Assembly (NCBI GenBank): GCA_902729315.2
Contig: LR746271.1
Location: 1,265,501-1,329,500 of the forward strand
Direction: 5' to 3'
Length of the DNA: 64,000 bases
From: Spirodela intermedia
Lineage: Eukaryota; Streptophyta; Magnoliopsida; Alismatales; Araceae
Below are positions 25,401 to 37,473 of the stretch, piece after piece. The notes under the pieces are model-generated. The model was not told the DNA's origin, made no database searches, and saw only the letters and a program-made list of their open reading frames with translations. The position numbers and the translations under genes were made by a program. The stretch's first letter is position 1; each line of letters opens with the position of its first letter.

Positions 25401-26918
25401 TAGAATATCATCTATCAGACATTATCGGTCCTAAAAGGCATGTATAAGAGTGCAGTAGTTTACAGACGAACGTAATGTGGCAATAGAGGTGGCTACAGAT
25501 TAAAAAATGAGAGACTGGAAGAAACTACAAGAAATTGTTTAAATAGCCAGCAAGATTGAGTCACGTAAATGCTGAAACATCAGAGGGACATACACCGAAA
25601 AGAACATGTCCTTGACTTTTGGGCACCATGGTTCAGTTCCATTGTGTAAACAGACATCCACCCATAATCTGAGATCAGCATGGTCATTGTAATTATCAAT
25701 ACCTTTTTTGCTGCTTGTAGAACATCATCCTTGCTCATAAGCCTTTGAGCCTTCAATCCTGTATCATATCGGGACGATTGTGGACAATATGAACAATCTT
25801 CACTACATCCACCTGTCTTAATGGAGAGAAGAGTACACTGTTGCACTTCTCGAAACTTGTGTACGTGCCTATGGACTTGAGCCTAAAAGAAGCAGCACGT
25901 AGTAGAAGTCAAAGACTGGTAAAGAAAACAACGGATATATTTTTTTTAATGAAAAGAAAATTAAAGCAACAATCCGAAGAAACTTTCTTAGCCAATGGAC
26001 AACTACAGTCGAGTAGAGATATTTCTCTCAGGTATCTTGTGAGGCTAGGCTTTACATAGTTTGGCGCCGGCAGAAGAATTACCACTCCCCATGGGTCGTT
26101 TCGCCAACCAGTAACTAAATACAGATTCGAAATATTTATGATTCTCTTGAAAATCTACACACGGTTCACTAATTTCTACATTAGACATGATGTCTTATCT
26201 TTGAGTTGGAGTATGTGGAAAAGATGCACTAGTGATCGAGATAATGTTGGATTTTTTATAACAAAATGTTGGAGCCATGAATATACATCCCTTAGCAAAA
26301 ACTGAATTAGATACTAGAAAACCTTTGAGGTGCGCAACAAGTATCCGCAAATGCACAGGGTCCAATGATTCTCAGCACGGGAATCATCTTCCTGCTTGTA
26401 GAACTCAAGCAACGAGCCAAACACACAGGTTTACAGATCATGTCCACAGAATTTGGCGGGTTACTAGAAACGGAGGCAGTGTGGTATCTTAAGCGGAATC
26501 CCGGTAACGTCTAGTATGGGTTTCAACCTTCATTTGGCAAGAGAGAGGATACATGCGGAGATTAAAGATGAGGGAGATCCATGCGGGGACAGTGCATATA
26601 AAAACTCTGATGAATGTCTCCTAGAATGACACATGTCAGATTCCTCGGGAGCCACAAGCCAATGCTTAACACACTTTTAGCAAAGCATCACGAAGTGAAC
26701 CACGGAAGGAGCAGGAAACTCACGCCATGGAAGAGTAGATCGAGGACGGGAGAATCGTAAATCCCCTTAACCTCGTCCCTGCTCCAGTCGTTCCTCGGCC
26801 CCTCCCTTATCGTTCTTTCCGACTGAACGGCCGCTGCCGATGCGGCGGCGGCGGTGGAGAAGGCATAGCTAGAGGACGAGCGTTGGAGGCGCGAGCGGAG
26901 AGACCGGATCAGGAGCAT
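22446..26918 (-). CDS. BIO2: Biotin synthase (mitochondrial radical-SAM enzyme)
   Basis: Exons 26724-26918, 25703-25882, 24017-24123, 23672-23877, 23140-23279 and 22446-22754 join in frame to give 378 aa, the length of Arabidopsis BIO2. The enzyme inserts sulfur into dethiobiotin to make biotin in the mitochondrial matrix. The first 35 or so residues are rich in Arg, Ser and Ala with few acidic residues, as expected for a mitochondrial presequence. The radical-SAM cluster motif is Cys91-x3-Cys95-x2-Cys98 in [31 protein letters not shown] and VRLSAGR further on are conserved BioB segments. Intron 2 (24,124-25,702) is long; I recognise nothing in it. Intron 5 contains a duplicated copy of the end of exon 5. 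The gene is divergent from the zinc-finger gene at 27,904. Confidence 0.95.
22899..23158. repeat. 130-bp tandem duplication spanning the end of BIO2 exon 5
   Basis: The unit at about 23,029-23,158 contains the last ~20 nt of exon 5, its splice donor, a CT tract and intron sequence. A diverged copy sits next to it at about 22,899-23,028, inside intron 5, with its own GT donor-like site and CT tract. In the copy a CAG codon has become TAG. Confidence 0.85.
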
Positions 26919-27246
26919 CTTCCAATCCGGCGTGTCTGATCTTCTCCCGTATCTTCGCAGAATAAGCGTGGCGTTACACCCGAGGCCCAGAGCGAGATAG
27001 AGAGAGATTAGAGAGAGAGAAAGAGTAGTGGCAGCAGCACCACCAGAGCAACTAAGAGTAGAGATTGGGTGTGCGTGCTGTTCCCCTGCTTTCGAATTCG
27101 AAGCCGTTATATTCAGTAATCTTCTTTTTCTAACTAAAAAAAAGATAATCGGAAAAAATAAGTAAGAAAGTACTGTTCTGGGAGAGAAGAGAGAGAGAGA
27201 GAGAAGGAGAGGGAGGATAGAGAGAGGAGAGAGAGAAGGGAGGGAG

Positions 27247-27279
<33 letters not shown>

Positions 27280-27903
27280 AGAGAGATTTCTCTTGAATGA
27301 CCGGATGGGCCTCTGAACATATCACATCAGGTCCGCACGAATCATTCTTAAGCGGACCGGATCGGTGGATCCACTTTGCCGACAGTGGACCCATTGATCC
27401 CATCCCGAGCCTTGATCTGAACTCGGGCCTTCATAAAGCCCGAAAATAATAGTAGCCCTGGTCCCGAACTCGGGCCTTACGTTCCCTCCACCCATCTGTC
27501 TCCAGCTGACGGGGTCAAATCCGGGCCCAAAGTCAGCCCGATTAAACAGAACTCGGGCCTGGTTCAGGGCTTGCCAAGGCTCGGACCAGATCCGGCCCGG
27601 CCGGGCTCGTTCTGTTAGATACCGGTTTTGATTCCACCGACCTTTCTGATTAGATGAGTACAAAAAATAGTACTAAATTATTTTTAATAACTTCCGGATT
27701 ATTCGCCTTCCCGTATAAAAGTTACCAATATCGCCAACCGTGTGAGATGAAGCCACGTCATTAATCACGTAACCATGACCGTCCGATTATTGAACTCGCA
27801 TTCTGTGACGGACGGTGGGATTCAAACTGGGCTATAAATGCTCAAAACTCCCTCTCCGTCCCCACGCGATCCCTTTCTCTCTCTACCTCGTTCCGTCTTC
27901 GTC
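26919..27903. promoter_or_regulatory. Divergent promoter region between BIO2 and the zinc-finger gene
   Basis: Within 985 bp lie a long interrupted GA tract (about 27,180-27,285), three copies of GAACTCGGGCCT-like words (27,419, 27,467, 27,549) and several GGCC motifs. A CT-rich leader precedes the right-hand gene. A TATA box for that gene is listed separately; none was found for BIO2. Confidence 0.5.
27833..27838 (+). promoter_or_regulatory. TATA box of the KANL2-like gene
   Basis: TATAAA lies 66 bp upstream of the ATG at 27,904. A transcription start about 30 bp downstream would leave a short leader. The in-frame ATG at 27,838 overlaps the TATA box and so is unlikely to be transcribed, which supports 27,904 as the start. 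Confidence 0.65.
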
Positions 27904-29557
27904 ATGGGCTCTGCCACTGAGACCAGGCCCGGGTTGCCGGCGAAGCCCACCCGTAGAGGCGGCGGCGGGGACGCCGCCGCAGCCGCCGCCGTTCTCGGGC
28001 CCGTACCGCCGGCGGAGGGCGCTAGGAATGGCCAGGGCTTCAGGAGTTTTAACGCCGGCGGCGACTCCGACGGCAACAACCCTGGTTCATCGGCGTCGTC
28101 GTCGACAATGCGCCCCATCTCCTTGGACGGATCCGAGGAGGATGCTGCTCTCCAGGGAGCGGAGTACCTGTCGAGGAACGAGGTGGCGCGGCGCCGGTTG
28201 CGGCGGGGGAGGCAGCTGATGAAGCTCTACAAGAGGCTGTACTGGGGCTTGATTGAGGAGGTTAGGGTTCGTTATCGGAATTACTACTGGCAGTATGGGA
28301 GGAGCCCTGTGGAAGAGGAGGAGAGCGGATCGGAAGGGGAGGGGGAGGATAATGGTGGATTCGCGTCAGGAACGATGGATGGCGAAGGAATGGGTGAGAG
28401 CGGGAGGGCGGGCGAAGTCGGGGGCAGCAGAAAGAGGGACAAAGATCGGTGTGCTTTTCCTGGGTGTAAAACGAAGCCGATGGCATTGACGATGTACTGC
28501 CACCCCCACATCCTCTCTGACCCAAGACAGAAACTGTATAAACCCTGCTCTTTCCCCATCAAAAGGTATGCCTCGCTCACCCTTTGTAAATGTGAGACAT
28601 ATACCTACAGATATAGATACATCGCAATGTGGATTCTGATATGCTTACTTATTTGTTTGTTTTACTGCGTTTTCTTGTGGCTTTTGGGCTCTAGCTCGAG
28701 GAACATTGCTTCTTCTGTAGATGTCTTTTGGGTCCATCCTCAGGCTTTTTAGTTTTTCCGGCGTTGAACAGGCACCTGTCTTCGTATATGAATTTCGGCT
28801 GGTTTTTTCTATTTTTGGTGCATTATACAAGAACCCGAGGGTATGCTTTTATATGTTCCTCAACCAAGTTGTTTCCATCCAAGTTGCAGCCTCTTCTTCC
28901 CTTCTCTCTCTCTCTCTCTCTCTCGGATTCTCTTACACCACCTCCTTTCACTGTGTCTCCGCTTGTATCGTCTCTTCTAACGTCTTGAGACCCTGAAAGT
29001 CATCTATCGATACCTTTTTATTAATCCCTTTGGCCCATTAGGATCGTCTATGAAATGGATGGACTATGCTTGCTTTAATCCCATCAATTTTTATTTATTG
29101 AATGTTTAAATCCAATTTAATTTAATCCAATTTATTCTTTATTTTTTCCAGTTTTGACCCGTGTCAACTTATTTTATTCATCTCATCCGTCTCAGTAGAT
29201 CAAGATTATTTGTTATTGCTACTCAGAAGAGATCATACCTCTTAGCGTCAGGACTAACGATCGCTATAATATCTTCTTAATTTCAGCTCTCACTCTGGCC
29301 CAGTAATCTGTGGGAAGCCGATTCTCTGTGCTCCTCAACTCTCGTATTGCCCCACCCACGTTCAGAAAGCTCAGAAGAATGTGTCACAGGCACTGAAAAG
29401 AGCAGGGCTGTTCCATAATTCTAGCAGGCCTCCTCCAAGGATCAACGTTATAATAGCCGAATGTGTCCGCCAGATCCAGGCCAAACGAAGAGAAGCACAA
29501 AGGGCTCTAGATGAAGAAGAAGCTGCCGATGTTGAGGAATTGTCTGGTGATGACTGA
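27904..29557 (+). CDS. KANL2/INO80D-type double C3HC3H zinc-finger protein
   Basis: Two exons, 27904-28565 and 29287-29557, encode 310 aa. The N-terminal half is low-complexity (Gly/Ala/Pro-rich, then a basic Arg-rich stretch and an acidic Glu/Gly tract). The conserved part starts at CAFPGCKTKPMALTMYC with the first Cys/His finger and continues after the intron with CGKPILCAPQL and YCPTH, the second finger; a basic helix and an acidic tail ending EELSGDD follow. This arrangement is that of the putative DNA-binding zf-C3HC3H family, which includes animal KANL2 (NSL histone acetyltransferase complex) and INO80D; a chromatin role in plants is inferred. Intron 1 has a CT tract at 28,906-28,924. 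A fragment of exon 1 is duplicated near the GEMIN2 start (36,307). Confidence 0.85.
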
Positions 29558-30237
29558 AGAAGGCTCGTTTGACGTTGACATCTCAGGATCAGATCAGAAT
29601 GGCTTCAACTCGAGCATCCCTTCTAAATCTGGGTACTACCCATTAAGCGGTTCCTTTTCCTTCAATGGGCTTTCCTTTTAAACATCTATCAACATCCTGA
29701 AGAAGATTCTTTGCAATTACAGGTGTTGTAGAGGAACAAGGAAGGACAGATAGTCCCAGTGTATAGCGCCAGTTGTGATCTCCTTAGCGCAGCAGTTGAC
29801 TCTAATGGGGCCTTTGACCAAGAGCGCAGAGGGATTCTAGAATGCAGCTTTCGAAGGTGTTGGATCAGATGCACGTGGGGAATCCCGTGCCACTTCTTCC
29901 AACAGATTTATATTTGCTGGATTAATAAGAATTCCATCCATTTATAGTATCCTATGCTTTGTCTACGAGCTGAGAGGTTCAAGATTGCAGCTTTCTAGCT
30001 TGTTGAATTGAACCCACATGGGAAATATTGTGCAGTTTCTACAAAAGATTCAAATTCACTGGATTAATAAAAAAAATTAATCCATGTTCGTACAAAGGTA
30101 ACCATGTCTGCACTCTCTCTCTCTCTCTCTCTATCTCCTCCGCTCACTAATTTTTCTCTGAATTTAAGTGAAAATAACCGTCCTCTAATTTACGAGGTTC
30201 AAAAAGGCTCAGTATTTTAGTATAAAAAATGTACTGT
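29558..30237. other. Shared 3' region of convergent genes
   Basis: This 680-bp interval lies between the stop codons of the KANL2-like gene (+) and U11/U12-35K (-). It holds AT-rich sequence with AATAAA-like words near 30,063 and a CT tract at about 30,112-30,132. It is presumably 3' untranslated sequence of both genes. Confidence 0.5.
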
Positions 30238-30539
30238 TTAATCCCTCGGTAGGTCTCTGGAGCTGTAGTCTCTGCTGCTGGAGTGCCTCCTGTGATGGTG
30301 TCGCCGAGGCTCGTAGGAGTCAGACTCTCTGCGGTGCGAGCCAGCCCGCCTTGTGGGGGACCTTTCTCTCTCTTCCCGTCTTCCCCTCTTCGACGTTTCT
30401 TCTCTCTCTGCAGGGGCCTTCCTGCGCGCTGGAGGCGAGTCATCCCTCTCCCCTCGCATTCTCTCTCTAGGATGGATGTCCTCTCCGTCGATAGCGCTGC
30501 GTCTCGGGGGCGAAGGTACCTGAGACGAGCAATGAGAGG

Positions 30540-30577
<38 letters not shown>

Positions 30578-32719
30578 GAGATTACGTTACCTCGTAGCGT
30601 GAGAGGTATCTGCCCTCCGGGGGAAGCGGGATGCCCAGTCGTTTCAGGTCATCAAAAGGAATGGGTCGCCTGATTGACAGAAGACATCAAAATATAGAAA
30701 CTTTTCGCCAAGGAAGAACACTTGAAGCAGACTGAAGCAATGAATCGGAGACAGAGGAAGAGGAACCATACAAAGGGGCACGGAAAGGCCTCTCTCGTCC
30801 CCCAAACCGAAGCTGCCCAGACTCTTTTTTCCCTCCTAATCCCCCTCCTGTGGACAAAGAAAACTAATTTACTATGATTTAATTCAACCCAGATGAATTA
30901 ATCAGCAGATCAGAAGACCTAATCTCCTGGGGATCCATCCGGGCATCAGCTGCTGGCGGCTATAATCTACGATGATCTCGCTGTCATCGACGAAGGAGTG
31001 GTGGGCTTCCTGCATGGCGTTCCAAGATGAAACGAACTCATTACCAGAGCCATTGAAATGAACCAAGCAGATGGATGGAGATGCTATGGATTCAAAGGGA
31101 AAAAAGAAAACCATGAAAGGATATGAATACCTTGTAGGCGCGGCGCATCTCTTGGTCTGTTTCAAACTCGATAAAGGCATAACCTCGGGAGGCACCAGTG
31201 ACTGCAGGAAGAAGCCAGGACCATCTCAGATGCATGCCACAACGTTTGGAGAAAGATAGCATACGATCCACAGATGGGAGGGGATGCAGGCCATTGTAGA
31301 GTTGTTGTTGCATGGATTTGGGTTGACTTACAGCCCAGAAGGTGAGTTTCTAACTGTTTTGCTTTGATGATCTTTCTAGTACAATCTTGCTGATAAAACT
31401 ATAACTAATATGCCAAGGATGTGGTAAGCAACAGCCTATCTATGGAACGGATATCGATCCACTCAACGAAGTTGATGCCTCAGAAGAGTAGCCAAGTAGC
31501 AGAAACTATGATGCATTATAAAAAGGAATTTTTTTATCATTTCACTCTTAACTTACCCTCAAACTCTCAACCAGGTTGATTTTGATGAATCGAACGCCTA
31601 TAATAATACTAATGAGGGACCCTGATATTAGTTTTTCCCATAAGAAAAAGGAATTTTACTAGCTGATCGAGGGCAAAGTAAAAATCAACACAAAACCCTA
31701 TATATATATAACCCAAACAAAAAATGCGGATGTTTCGGACTTGGATCTTCCAAAAGACACCCAAATTCGGATCAATCAATGATAACAGTCTAGCATCTTA
31801 AAAACTTGGTCTGTTCTTCAGCAAAATACAGACCCTTTTGTCTACTCACAAATATGATGGATTTAATTATTCTTTTTTCTTCATTTCGTTATTTTCTAAG
31901 GAAACACATTCAACCTTCACACCCAATATTTTGATCTCTCAGTCTCCAAATAAGTTTTTGAGAAGAAGAATATATAGATATCATATGCGAAAACAGAGTT
32001 TGCTTGAGGCCCTGACAAGGTTATATCTTTATCTGTGGGAATATAATTCATTATGGTTGAAGCTTAATCTAGAGAAGCTCAGTTCTTCAGCTCACGTCAG
32101 ACAGCAGTGAACGATAAATTAAGGGAAATATAGTGTCTACTGTGATGGAGACCATCTATATAAAGAACTCGGTCAAACTATCTTGAGGGATGAACTAAAT
32201 AACCAAAAAAAAGAAGGTGATAGTACCTAAGATTTGACCGAGTTCATGAAAGTACGATGGTACCATAGTTTATGAACTAGGACTGGTTGAAAGCATCGTA
32301 ACCCCAGTTCTTGAATCCATTTGTGTCAATACAAGTTTTTAGAACTAATGAGGTTGGGCTATTGAGGTCAAATATAGAAGGTACATTACCGGCCAATATT
32401 TTTCCATTGACATGCTTTGCAACTTTTGATGGCTAAGAACATACTTTGAGAATGTATGATTTTGTATCAGTTACAGATATCTGGTACTGTCCAATAAGGT
32501 TCTTTACAGGTTCAGCTTAGATACTCACATTAGCTTTATGCGAAATATTTAGTAGCATCTAAGATAACCAAGGAACTGTGGAATTATGTAAATCAGTCAT
32601 TCAGAAGGCATACCTATGTGCCTGACCAGTCGCAGGTTCTTCACTCTTCCATACCTTTTCATCGCCTGGCAAGAAGAACTCGACCAATGTAAGCGGCCAC
32701 TGCTCAGAACCCTCAAACG

Positions 32720-32766
<47 letters not shown>

Positions 32767-33102
32767 TAGTTTAACCTTTCTCAGGGTATCTTCAGTGGTA
32801 AAATGCGAGAGGTGACCAACGAAGAGAGTGCGGTAGGGATCGCCGATAACCTTCGAGTCGCCAAATGGGTCGTCTGGAAGAAGAACAGGAATGCAAGGAA
32901 TCAATTGAATTTCTCAGAAGAAATAGGAAACCTTCTTCTGGGCTGCCGCTGGTGAACACATACATAAACCCGCAGATGAGCACAAGAGGGCCCTGTAGAT
33001 GGCGTTGTCATGGGGGAGGACATCGGTCCCGTCGATGCTCCCCGCCTGAATCGGATGGTATGACTCAGCGTAGAAAACCTTGTTCACGTTGTCCCTGCTC
33101 AT
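30238..33102 (-). CDS. SNRNP35: U11/U12 snRNP 35-kDa protein (minor spliceosome)
   Basis: Eight exons, 32964-33102, 32776-32873, 32614-32665, 31131-31201, 30919-31009, 30772-30847, 30591-30669 and 30238-30519, encode 295 aa in frame. The N-terminus ([19 protein letters not shown], then [19 protein letters not shown] across the first intron) is diagnostic of plant U11/U12-35K, the minor-spliceosome counterpart of U1-70K. An RRM follows with RNP2 TLFVGHLS and RNP1 RGYAFIEF, then [19 protein letters not shown]. The last exon is an Arg/Glu/Ser-rich RS-like tail. The protein helps the U11/U12 di-snRNP recognise U12-type 5' splice sites in the nucleus. The first ATG is at 33,102. CT tracts (sense strand) sit just inside introns 2 and 7. 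The donor of intron 5 (G|GTCTTC) is weak. Confidence 0.94.
32721..32762. repeat. GA/CT microsatellite just inside U11/U12-35K intron 2
   Basis: A perfect run of about 21 GA units (CT on the sense strand) starts 14 nt after the first base of the intron. Confidence 0.9.
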
Positions 33103-33820
33103 CTCTCCCACCCCACGCCTTCTCTCTCTCTCTCTCTCTCTCTCTACGTCTTCCGTCTTCCTCTCGTATAAAGCGAAGCCGGTGGGGGGGGGGGAAGGAG
33201 AACGGAGCCGAATCGCCGCCTCGGGGGGTCCCGACTCGGGACCGGGTCAGGCGCGAGTCGAGCTATCCGCCGGCGAACGTGGTCCAACCCTGACCCGACA
33301 CGTATTTTTCTAGTTTTTTAGTTTAATTTTGGAAAAACACCATCATTATGGAAATGTACACGCGGTAGAAAAATTACGTCAATCCATTGAAATATGGTAT
33401 GCTACCAGCGAATATTTGAGACAAGAAATGAATCCTAATTTTTGGGCCCCAGATTTAGAGTGCAGAAGGACTTCTTGTCTCTGAGGTTCGCAGGATTTAA
33501 AGGACGCTACTAGTTTTTCCTTTTCAGCAATAATGCATGTATTTTAAATAAATACTATCCAAATTATTTTAAATAATAATATCCAACTCATTTGATAATA
33601 AAATACATATATGACGCTCATTGGTCACTCATGGGGGATTACCAAACGCAGCACTGTCGTCTTTTAATTCCTGTCATGTCGGACAGCGGCGCCGCCGCCG
33701 CTCACCGGAGGGCGGGGCCGCTCCATCTCCAGCGACGGCGGTTCTGATCCAAAAAGAGGCCTCTATTCATCCCTCCGAGATGGAGCAGAAGAGCATATCT
33801 GATCTGTCATGCGGCAAGGA
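33103..33820. promoter_or_regulatory. U11/U12-35K upstream region and GEMIN2 3' flank
   Basis: A CT tract at 33,119-33,145 (GA on the sense strand of U11/U12-35K) lies right before its start codon, and a G-run and GC-rich block follow to about 33,290. The remaining AT-rich part up to 33,650 is gene-free. The last 170 bp before the GEMIN2 stop are GC-rich and probably its 3' untranslated region. Confidence 0.4.
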
Positions 33821-36306
33821 TCAGTCCTCCGACTGCCCGAAGAACCTCCCGGAGATGGCGATGAGGATGTTCAGCCTGGCGACCTCTTCGTCGGCCGGAT
33901 CCGTCTTCCTCGCGAGGAGTGCGGAGCTCCTCCTAAGCAGGCGCCGCATGCAGGAGCTCATCTCGGCGTCGAACGGCGAGTCCACCGCCGCGCAGAGAGC
34001 GAAGATCCACAGGCATTCGTCCCTCGACAGAGATCCGGTGGTCTCCAAGATCCTCACGTGGCTCCTCAGCTTCGCCGCTCTGCCGACGGGTGGCATCCTC
34101 AAGATTGAGGACAGCGTCGGGCAGGTCTTCCTATCCTCGAGCCCTTCCGGATCCCCTCCGCCGGTTCCTCCGTCGACCGCCGCCATCGCGAGCTCGCAGT
34201 TGGGAGAGCTCTCGAGCTCCGAGAAGACCTGATCCCACGAGAAAACCAGACGCTATACTTAAATGAACAGGCGTGATCCTTGCAGATTCCCAGCCATGAA
34301 CATAAAACTGTAGATGAACTGCAATCCCCGAACAGAATCTGATCATGTTCATATTTCTAGACTGATTCATGGATCACAGACTAATTCCCGCATAAAATCT
34401 CATCATCCGGCTGATTCTGGACCAATCCTTAGCCAAACTCTAACATAAGGACCAAATATTCATACACATTCATAAGATATCATCTTGTTTTTTTATGAAT
34501 TATGGACATCAAAACAGAATGGAAGATGATACCTTTCTGAGATCGGAAAACTCGGCGAGAAATTGGTCCACCCATATTCTCGACGGCCTCAGATTATCCG
34601 GACACTTGGCGATTTCGGGAATCTTGGGCATGTAGGGCGTCTGTTTATCACTCCATTTGCTCTTGTCTACCTTGGCGACCCTCACTCTGGGCATCTGGGC
34701 AGCTTCCCACCTACAGAGGCAGCGGATGGATGAACAAACACTCAACAGAGTTGACTTTAATGGTTTCTAGAAGTTTTTTCCCCACACCCTCCTCTCAGCT
34801 ATCAAAACATTATCATATTGCCTCCTAGCTAGCTCTGTTCTTCGAAAAAAAGAAAAAGCAGATATATTCTAATTTATTTTGTTTTCCATGCCAATGTCTT
34901 CTTCTAATGCAATATTTGGGAACTATTTACCTCATTCTTTTAGTTTTTTTATTCATCCAAGAAAAATGGCAAGGCTAAGATCTTCCATGATCTCATCAAA
35001 ACAACGTTTGCTCATGAATGATGGCTATCTTGAGATCATCAAACCCTCCAAGAAAAAAGGAAATTAATTTATTTTCAAGTTAATCTCTGTCCTCAAGGAT
35101 TACCTCACACGCCGGAGGTACTCCAAGCCATCTTGAGGGGGGCCAGACTCAAAATCAGGCTCCCCTTGAACGGCAAATGCAAGGTGCTGGAAGCTGCCGT
35201 CTTCGTCGTCGCTGTCGTACTCATCGCATGCTTCTAGTTCCTCAGCTGCCCAGCTCTCCTCATTCCAGTTCCTGCCATGCAGAAGTCCTGACAGATCTGA
35301 TGCACCGAAAGCTTCTCCCATTTGCTCCACAAACAGCTCACCTGAAATGAACAAGATAAGAGGAAACTATAGAATTCTCCATTTGGATGCACAAACATTA
35401 TTATTCCTGATTATTAATCAATGCCCATTAATGTTATCTAAGAGATTTTATCAATCACTAGTAGATAAACAGCTACTTTCTCCCAATCACAGGTACAACG
35501 CATGTTTGCTTGCAAGAAATGATGTCCTTGTTCATAGCTTCTTCACCAATGGAATGTAGAGACAGAAGCCCATCAAATCGGGTCGATTGGACTAGATTAC
35601 CAGAGGAAAAATCATCATAAATACGAGGTAAAGCAACTATTGAGCAGCTTTAATCAGTTGCCAACTTTCTTGCTAGATTGGGTAGAAGCATGTTGATTTC
35701 TCTCTTCCTTGTTTACAGAGTTTTTCTTCTTCTTGTACCCAAAAATGGAAGTCAGCTTACGTTCTATCTGAAACCCAGGAACAGGTCTGAAGAGAAAAAA
35801 TGCCACATTTATTCTAGAATGGAAGGAGTTATGAGCTTACTCTTACCACAAATGGGCTCCTTCCTCCTCTCCCAGCGCCTCGGCTGTTCTTGATTCCTGT
35901 TCATCTTCTTCTGACCGTCCTCTGCCAGTTTATCGTATTCTTGGGAAACTCCAGAATCGAGGCCCTGGTATACTTGATGCCACTTTCTCTGCTGCTCATC
36001 GACATCGGCAAATCTCAGAGCTTCCAGGTCGCCCCTCGGATATCTAGTCACCATTCCTTCACCGGAGGTTCCGCACTCGGCGTGATGATCGGCAGTCGCC
36101 GAGGTCAAGACGGAGAACTCGCCCTCCGCTGCGTTGAGCTCGCAGGTGGAGATGTTTTCCTTCATTTCAATCAGCTCCGAATCGTCGATGGAGCCATCTC
36201 TCGGGCAACTCGATGGGAATCCTTCCTGGTAGGAGGCCTTCACTTCAGAGACCTCCGTTCCTTCGCCCGCAGGGACATCCCCAACCTCCTCGGCGCCCGC
36301 TCCCAT
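33821..36306 (-). CDS. GEMIN2: GEMIN2 / SIP1 snRNP assembly factor
   Basis: Four exons, 35847-36306, 35104-35341, 34533-34710 and 33821-34228, give 427 aa in frame. The N-terminal 150 residues are acidic and poorly conserved. The SIP1/Gemin2 domain covers the rest: GLEYLRRVRWEAAQMPRV, VAKVDKSKWSDKQTPYMPKI, PSRIWVDQFLAEFSDLRKVF, then a C-terminal helical part ending LNILIAISGRFFGQSED. GEMIN2 belongs to the SMN complex that loads Sm rings onto U snRNAs; in plants it also affects alternative splicing. It lies in tandem, same strand, about 0.7 kb from U11/U12-35K. The ATG at 36,306 abuts a fragment copied from the KANL2-like gene, so the annotated start and leader deserve care. Confidence 0.9.
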
Positions 36307-36455
36307 CTCGTCGAGGAACGAGCTTGAGAAAGCTCGACGGGAAGCTCTACAGGAGGATGATCGATGATATTAGGGTTCGTCGCCGCAACCGGACGTGTGG
36401 GAGGAGGCCCGTGGAAGAGGAGGCGAGCGGATCGGAAGGAGAGGAAAGGAAGGTT
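36307..36455 (+). pseudogene. Fragment of KANL2-like exon 1 at the GEMIN2 5' end
   Basis: About 145 bp match 28,168-28,340 of the KANL2-like exon with indels. Shared words include GTCGAGGAACGAG, GAAGCTCTACA, TTAGGGTTCGT, CCGTGGAAGAGGAGG and GAGCGGATCGGAAG, in the same order. In frame they translate to LDGKLYRR, IRVRRRNR and RPVEEEASGSEGEE, against the parent's MKLYKRLY, VRVRYRNY and SPVEEEESGSEGEG. The fragment is in plus orientation and antisense to GEMIN2, beginning almost at its start codon. Confidence 0.8.
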
Positions 36456-37473
36456 GAGGGAGGCCAGAGACTAGGGCTTTGAGCAGGGTTTATAGGAAGG
36501 AGAAGTAATTAGGCCGAAGAAATGAGGGCGTAAATGGGAAACTGCGATACAGAGCAGGCGCTCGTCTCGATCGTCGTCGTCATCATCCACAACCGTTGCA
36601 GCAGGAACAGAGGTCGATCAGAGATGCCGAAAGAGAGGAGCGACAGTGACACAGGCGTCGAGAATCGCCGGCGCAACCCCTTCCTGCCTTCCTTCTGTGG
36701 CTTCCTCTTCCCCTCAGTAGCGACTACACACACGCGACCGGAATAATCTGGTCCAAACCCCATATCTTTAAACCTGTGGGCTGAAGCAGGCAATCCTTCT
36801 CGGGGAGAAGGAAAGAAAGAATCCCTAAATCACATTGGAACATCTCTGTCTCTAATAAAGGAGAGAAGAAAAGGGAAGAACCGAAGACAGCTCCAGGTCA
36901 ACCATCGCCGCATTCAAAGACAACCTTAAGAATCCATAAATCCCCATTGAAATACTGAGAAGCCCTCCAGCTTCAAAGCGCTGCCATTGCTAATCAACGA
37001 AGCAAGAGAGAAACCAACATGAGCAAGACTCCCTTGAAGACCTTTGAATAAGATGATGGCAGATGATTATACAAAGACATAAGATGATGTACTCTCTCTT
37101 AGAGATGGAGGGGAAGAAGGAAAATAGAGGGATGGAAAAAAGAGACGACAGTTCCTCGGAAGGTTTGACTAAAAACAGACGAATATCATCGCCAAGAAGC
37201 AATCTTGGCATCCCTTCACGCTCTGGAAGTTATCAATAAATTCTATGGGCCAGGCAATCGGCCGGAGATTCTCTTCAAATGGGCACAATCGAATTGAATA
37301 CATTCGTTCGATCTCCTCACCATCTGTTTCCAATCAAGATGATGATGATGACGGTCACAACGACGTTTCAGAATCTGCTGTCACCCGGTTCACCTATGGA
37401 ATTGGGGTTTTGCCCAATTTATGGAGGCATCTTCCCAAATCCAATGTTGGTAATAATAATACGGCGAAGATCC
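36456..37473. other. Gene-free interval upstream of GEMIN2
   Basis: I recognise no gene. It probably holds GEMIN2 promoter sequence near the left side and PPR-gene downstream sequence on the right. Short reading frames on both strands have no recognisable motifs. Confidence 0.4.

Noticed and set aside
27838..27903. Upstream in-frame ATG adding 22 residues to the KANL2-like protein
   Set aside because: It overlaps the TATA box at 27,833-27,838, so it would not be in the transcript.
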